Assembly: GCA_905210855.1 (NCBI GenBank)
Contig: CAJLYL010000078.1
Location: 1 to 7,606, forward strand
Origin: an uncultured Clostridia bacterium
GTDB lineage: Bacteria; Bacillota; Clostridia; UMGS1810
Reading direction: 5' to 3'
Length of the DNA: 7,606 bases
The position numbers and the translations under genes were made by a program. Numbering within the stretch: position 1 is the stretch's first letter; each line of letters starts with the position of its first letter. Positions 5,262-7,606 of this stretch are shown in pieces. Under the pieces are notes generated by a model, which worked only from the letters and a program-made list of their open reading frames with translations, had not been told where the DNA came from and did not search any database.

Positions 5262-5573
5262 ATGGCTAAGACAAAAACAACGACGACTGCGGAGGAAACC
5301 GCAGAAATCAAGACATTCAAGACCCTGGAGGAGGAAAACGCATATTATTCCGAGCCGGTCAAAATAAAGCTGTTCAAGGACAACGACAAATACAGCGGCG
5401 ATGTGTTCGTCGCGGTAAACGGTGTGGGTATGTTTGTGCCCAGAGGCGAGGAAGTGGAGATTCCGCGCAAGTATGTTGAGGCGCTCAAAAATTCCGAGAT
5501 ACAGGACAGCTTCTCCGCCGATTATCAGCTCAAGCTTCAGGAAGACAGCACTACGGCTGAGCTGAGCGAATAA
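5262..5573 (+). CDS. Small conserved phage protein of unknown function
   Basis: The product is 103 residues and acidic, with a Thr/Glu-rich N-terminus (1-30) that is probably disordered. A compact core at 31-82 contains VKIKLFKDNDKYSGDVFVAVNG, then a glycine-led turn and the motif PRGEEVEIPRKYVEALKNSE, with QD just after. Proteins with this core (beta strands, then a RGEEVEVP-type segment and a short helix) recur, from memory, beside head genes of Firmicutes phages, but no function is established that I can name. A strong ribosome binding site (CGGAGG) lies nine bases before the ATG. It follows the capsid hairpin and ends one base before the small terminase ATG, so it is probably cotranscribed and coupled with it. 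A minor head or packaging role is inferred from position only. Confidence 0.75.
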   Translation: MAKTKTTTTAEETAEIKTFKTLEEENAYYSEPVKIKLFKDNDKYSGDVFVAVNGVGMFVPRGEEVEIPRKYVEALKNSEIQDSFSADYQLKLQEDSTTAELSE

Positions 5574-5574
5574 C

Positions 5575-6105
5575 ATGGACGGTTTTTCGGCCGCGAAGCT
5601 TGATTACATCACAGGCGACCTGCGGCTGAGCGACATTGCAAGAAAGCACGGTATCGGATACGAAAAGCTCAGGTACCGTGCGCACAAGGAAAACTGGGAC
5701 GCCGAGCGCGAAAGCCTGAGAGAGGGCGAAACCGGGAGAGAGGAGAGAATACTCTGCCTCAGCGACAAGCTGCTTGACAAGATAGAAAGCTCCATAGACG
5801 AGATAGACCGCTGTGTGATAAAAACCAAGGAGAGAACCAAGTCTGTCGAATATGACGACGAATTCCGCAAGCCGGTGAGCGAATCGGTCACAGAGAAAGA
5901 AAACATTGAGATTGTGGACGGAATGGTGGACAAAATGGGGCTCAAACAGCTGGTATCAACTCTTAAGGATATCAAGGATATCCACATGAGCATAAACGGC
6001 GGCGCATCGGAAAATGCCGATGACGGCGAGAGCGGAGTGATAATCCTGGGCGCGGTGGACGAAGCCACCCTTGAGGAAAGCGAGGCAGACGGGGAGGAAT
6101 CATGA
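5575..6105 (+). CDS. terS: Phage terminase small subunit
   Basis: The product is 176 residues. Residues about 5-45 form a helix-turn-helix (AKLDYITGDLRLSDIARKHG, then IGYEKLRYRAHKENW), the kind of DNA-binding start seen in small terminases of Firmicutes phages. A helical middle follows (LSDKLLDKIESSIDEIDR near 62-79) that would serve oligomerisation, then KTKERTKSVEYDDEFRKP and a helix MGLKQLVSTLKDIKDIH near 121-137. The last 35 residues are acidic. The subunit recognises the phage packaging site and hands DNA to the large subunit. The start lies one base after the preceding stop codon with no clear Shine-Dalgarno, so translation probably depends on coupling. Its stop overlaps the next gene start as ATGA, the classic TerS-TerL arrangement. 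Confidence 0.85.
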   Translation: MDGFSAAKLDYITGDLRLSDIARKHGIGYEKLRYRAHKENWDAERESLREGETGREERILCLSDKLLDKIESSIDEIDRCVIKTKERTKSVEYDDEFRKPVSESVTEKENIEIVDGMVDKMGLKQLVSTLKDIKDIHMSINGGASENADDGESGVIILGAVDEATLEESEADGEES

Positions 6106-7550
6106 GTACAATATGGACGCCGCAGGAAAAACAGGCAATATTTCAGTCAAGAGGAGAATACGAGGCGCTGTACGGCGGCGCGGCGGGCGGCGGAAAATCA
6201 GACGCACTGCTCACCGAGGCGCTGCGCCAGGTGCACATAGGGCATTACCGCGCGCTGATACTGAGGAAAACCTATCCGCAGCTGTCGGAGCTTATCGACC
6301 GCAGCCGAGAGCTGTACAGCGCGGCGTACCCCAAGGCGAGGTACAACGACAGCAAGCACTACTGGATTTTTCCGAGCGGCGCCAAGATATACTTCGGCGC
6401 CATGCAGCACACCAAGGACAGAATCAACTATCAGGGAAAGAGATATGATTTCATAGCCTTTGACGAGCTGACCCACTTTACATGGGACGAATATTCATAT
6501 ATGTTTTCGCGCAACCGCCCGTCGGGCGGCGGCACGAGGGTGTACATCCGCTCTACCACAAACCCGGGCGGCATAGGTCACAGCTGGGTAAAGGAGCGGT
6601 TTATAACCGCCGCGCCGCCGCTTACGCCAATTGCCACGGCAATGAATGTGGCAAAGCCGGACGGCAGCATGATTCAGGTGAAGCGCAACAGGATATTTGT
6701 GCCGTCAACGGTGTTTGACAACAAGGAGCTGCTGCGCAACGACCCGAACTACCTTGCAAACCTTTCCATGCTTCCCGACAAGGAGCGCAACGCCCTGCTC
6801 TACGGCGACTGGGACAGCTTTTGCGGTCAGGTGTTCTCGGAGTGGCGCAACGACCCGGCACACTACGCAGACCGGCGCTTCACCCATGTGATAAAGCCCT
6901 TTGAGGTGCCGCGCGAATGGAAAATATACCGCGGATTTGACTTCGGCTATTCCAAACCGTTTGCCGTGGAATGGATAGCCTTTGACCGCGAGGGACGCGC
7001 CTATATCATAGCCGAGCTCTACGGCTGCACGGAGAATGCGAATGAAGGAATAAAGATAACGCCGCAGGAGATTGCGGCGCGGATTAAGCGCATGGAATCC
7101 GAGCACCCCAATCTTAAGGGCAGGCGCATAAGGGGCATTGCCGATCCGGCGATAGCAAAGGCGGAGACGGGGCAATCCATAGCGGATATGTTCTCCGCCG
7201 AGGGAGTATTTTTTGACTTTGGCGACCACGAGCGGCTGCCGGGCAAGATGCAGTTTCACTATCGGTTCGCATTTGACGGCGAGGGCATACCCATGCTCTA
7301 TGTTTTCGACACCTGCCGTCATTTTATCCGCACCGTACCGGCGCTTGTGTATGACGCAACCTGCGTGGAGGATATCGACACGCGCAGCGAGGACCACATA
7401 TACGACTGTGTGCGCTATGTGTTTATGGCAAACCCCATAAATCCGCGGAAAAATGTTCTGCAGTCGGCAGCGTATCGAAACGGCGGCATTGACAATCCGT
7501 TCAGTGATGACTCCGCCAAGCTTGCAAAATATAATTTTTATTCATGGTAA
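6102..7550 (+). CDS. terL: Phage terminase large subunit (ATPase-nuclease)
   Basis: The product is 482 residues, a usual full length. The N-terminal packaging ATPase shows Walker A GGAAGGGKS at 25-33, Walker B with DFIAFDE at 116-122 (Asp121, Glu122), and the coupling motif STTNPGG at 151-157. The C-terminal RNase H-like nuclease shows its acidic positions: Asp280 in RGFDFGYS, Asp348 in GIADPA, and Asp431 or Asp435 in EDHIYDCVRY. It cuts phage DNA and drives it into the procapsid through the portal. A GGGGAGG site lies four bases before the ATG, which overlaps the TerS stop. All motifs are intact, so the enzyme should be active. In most tailed phages this gene precedes the head genes; here it follows them. 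Confidence 0.97.
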   Translation: MSTIWTPQEKQAIFQSRGEYEALYGGAAGGGKSDALLTEALRQVHIGHYRALILRKTYPQLSELIDRSRELYSAAYPKARYNDSKHYWIFPSGAKIYFGAMQHTKDRINYQGKRYDFIAFDELTHFTWDEYSYMFSRNRPSGGGTRVYIRSTTNPGGIGHSWVKERFITAAPPLTPIATAMNVAKPDGSMIQVKRNRIFVPSTVFDNKELLRNDPNYLANLSMLPDKERNALLYGDWDSFCGQVFSEWRNDPAHYADRRFTHVIKPFEVPREWKIYRGFDFGYSKPFAVEWIAFDREGRAYIIAELYGCTENANEGIKITPQEIAARIKRMESEHPNLKGRRIRGIADPAIAKAETGQSIADMFSAEGVFFDFGDHERLPGKMQFHYRFAFDGEGIPMLYVFDTCRHFIRTVPALVYDATCVEDIDTRSEDHIYDCVRYVFMANPINPRKNVLQSAAYRNGGIDNPFSDDSAKLAKYNFYSW

Positions 7551-7606
7551 ACGCAATTCAATCATTCACAGAATCAAAACCTCAAAAGGGGCGGCGCCGA
7601 TTTTTC
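7544..7606 (+). CDS. Possible start of the next phage gene, cut by the window edge
   Basis: An ATG at 7544, in a different frame from TerL, overlaps the TerL stop by seven bases and stays open for 21 codons to the window end. It reads MVNAIQSFTESKPQKGRRRFF. A portal gene usually follows TerL, and a basic N-terminus would not be odd for one, but there is no Shine-Dalgarno before this ATG and 21 codons are too few to identify anything. An AAAAGGGG tract at about 7585 could instead be the ribosome binding site for a gene that starts beyond the window. Confidence 0.3.
   Translation, partial: MVNAIQSFTESKPQKGRRRFF

Noticed and set aside
7580..7605. Terminator after TerL
   Set aside because: The CGGCGCCG palindrome followed by ATTTTT is too short to fold with a proper loop, and the phage operon would be expected to continue.

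Overview
The window joins two unlike parts. The left part (about 1-2970) looks like the chromosome of an anaerobic Gram-positive gut-type bacterium of the class Clostridia. It holds one large minus-strand gene for a secreted, cell-wall-anchored protein with a phosphodiester glycosidase (NAGPA) domain, Ig-like linkers and three S-layer homology (SLH) repeats. The right part (about 3200 to the end) is a plus-strand tailed-phage head and packaging module: scaffold-like protein, N4-gp56-type major capsid protein, a small conserved phage protein, small terminase and large terminase. The phylum call rests on the SLH domains, the strong AGGAG-type ribosome binding sites, the resemblance of the phage proteins to clostridial phage families as remembered, and the palindromic intergenic repeats. 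No species can be named.

Layout. 1-275 is non-coding and rich in palindromic repeats. 276-2804 (minus) is the SLH/NAGPA gene; its promoter is at about 2852-2880. 2805-3285 is a divergent intergenic region. It carries second copies of repeats that also lie beyond the 3' end of the SLH gene, a 14-bp direct repeat, an AT-rich 12-bp palindrome, a terminator-like hairpin with no gene in front of it, a TATAAT box, and a short possibly structured leader. 3286-7550 (plus) holds five closely spaced phage genes. A further ORF opens at the TerL stop and runs off the right edge.

How the genes work together. The scaffold-like protein and the capsid protein build the procapsid. The small and large terminases recognise DNA, cut it and pump it in. 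All TerL motifs (Walker A, Walker B and three nuclease acidic positions) are intact, as are the reading frames of every phage gene, so this is not visibly a decayed remnant. The odd points are the gene order (capsid genes before terminase genes, with no portal between them), the lack of any integrase, repressor or recognisable attachment site at the phage/host junction, and a repeat family that brackets the SLH gene. No CRISPR array, tRNA, rRNA or transposase was seen. I found no clearly novel multi-gene system; the junction, the repeats and the late-operon leader are the best leads.
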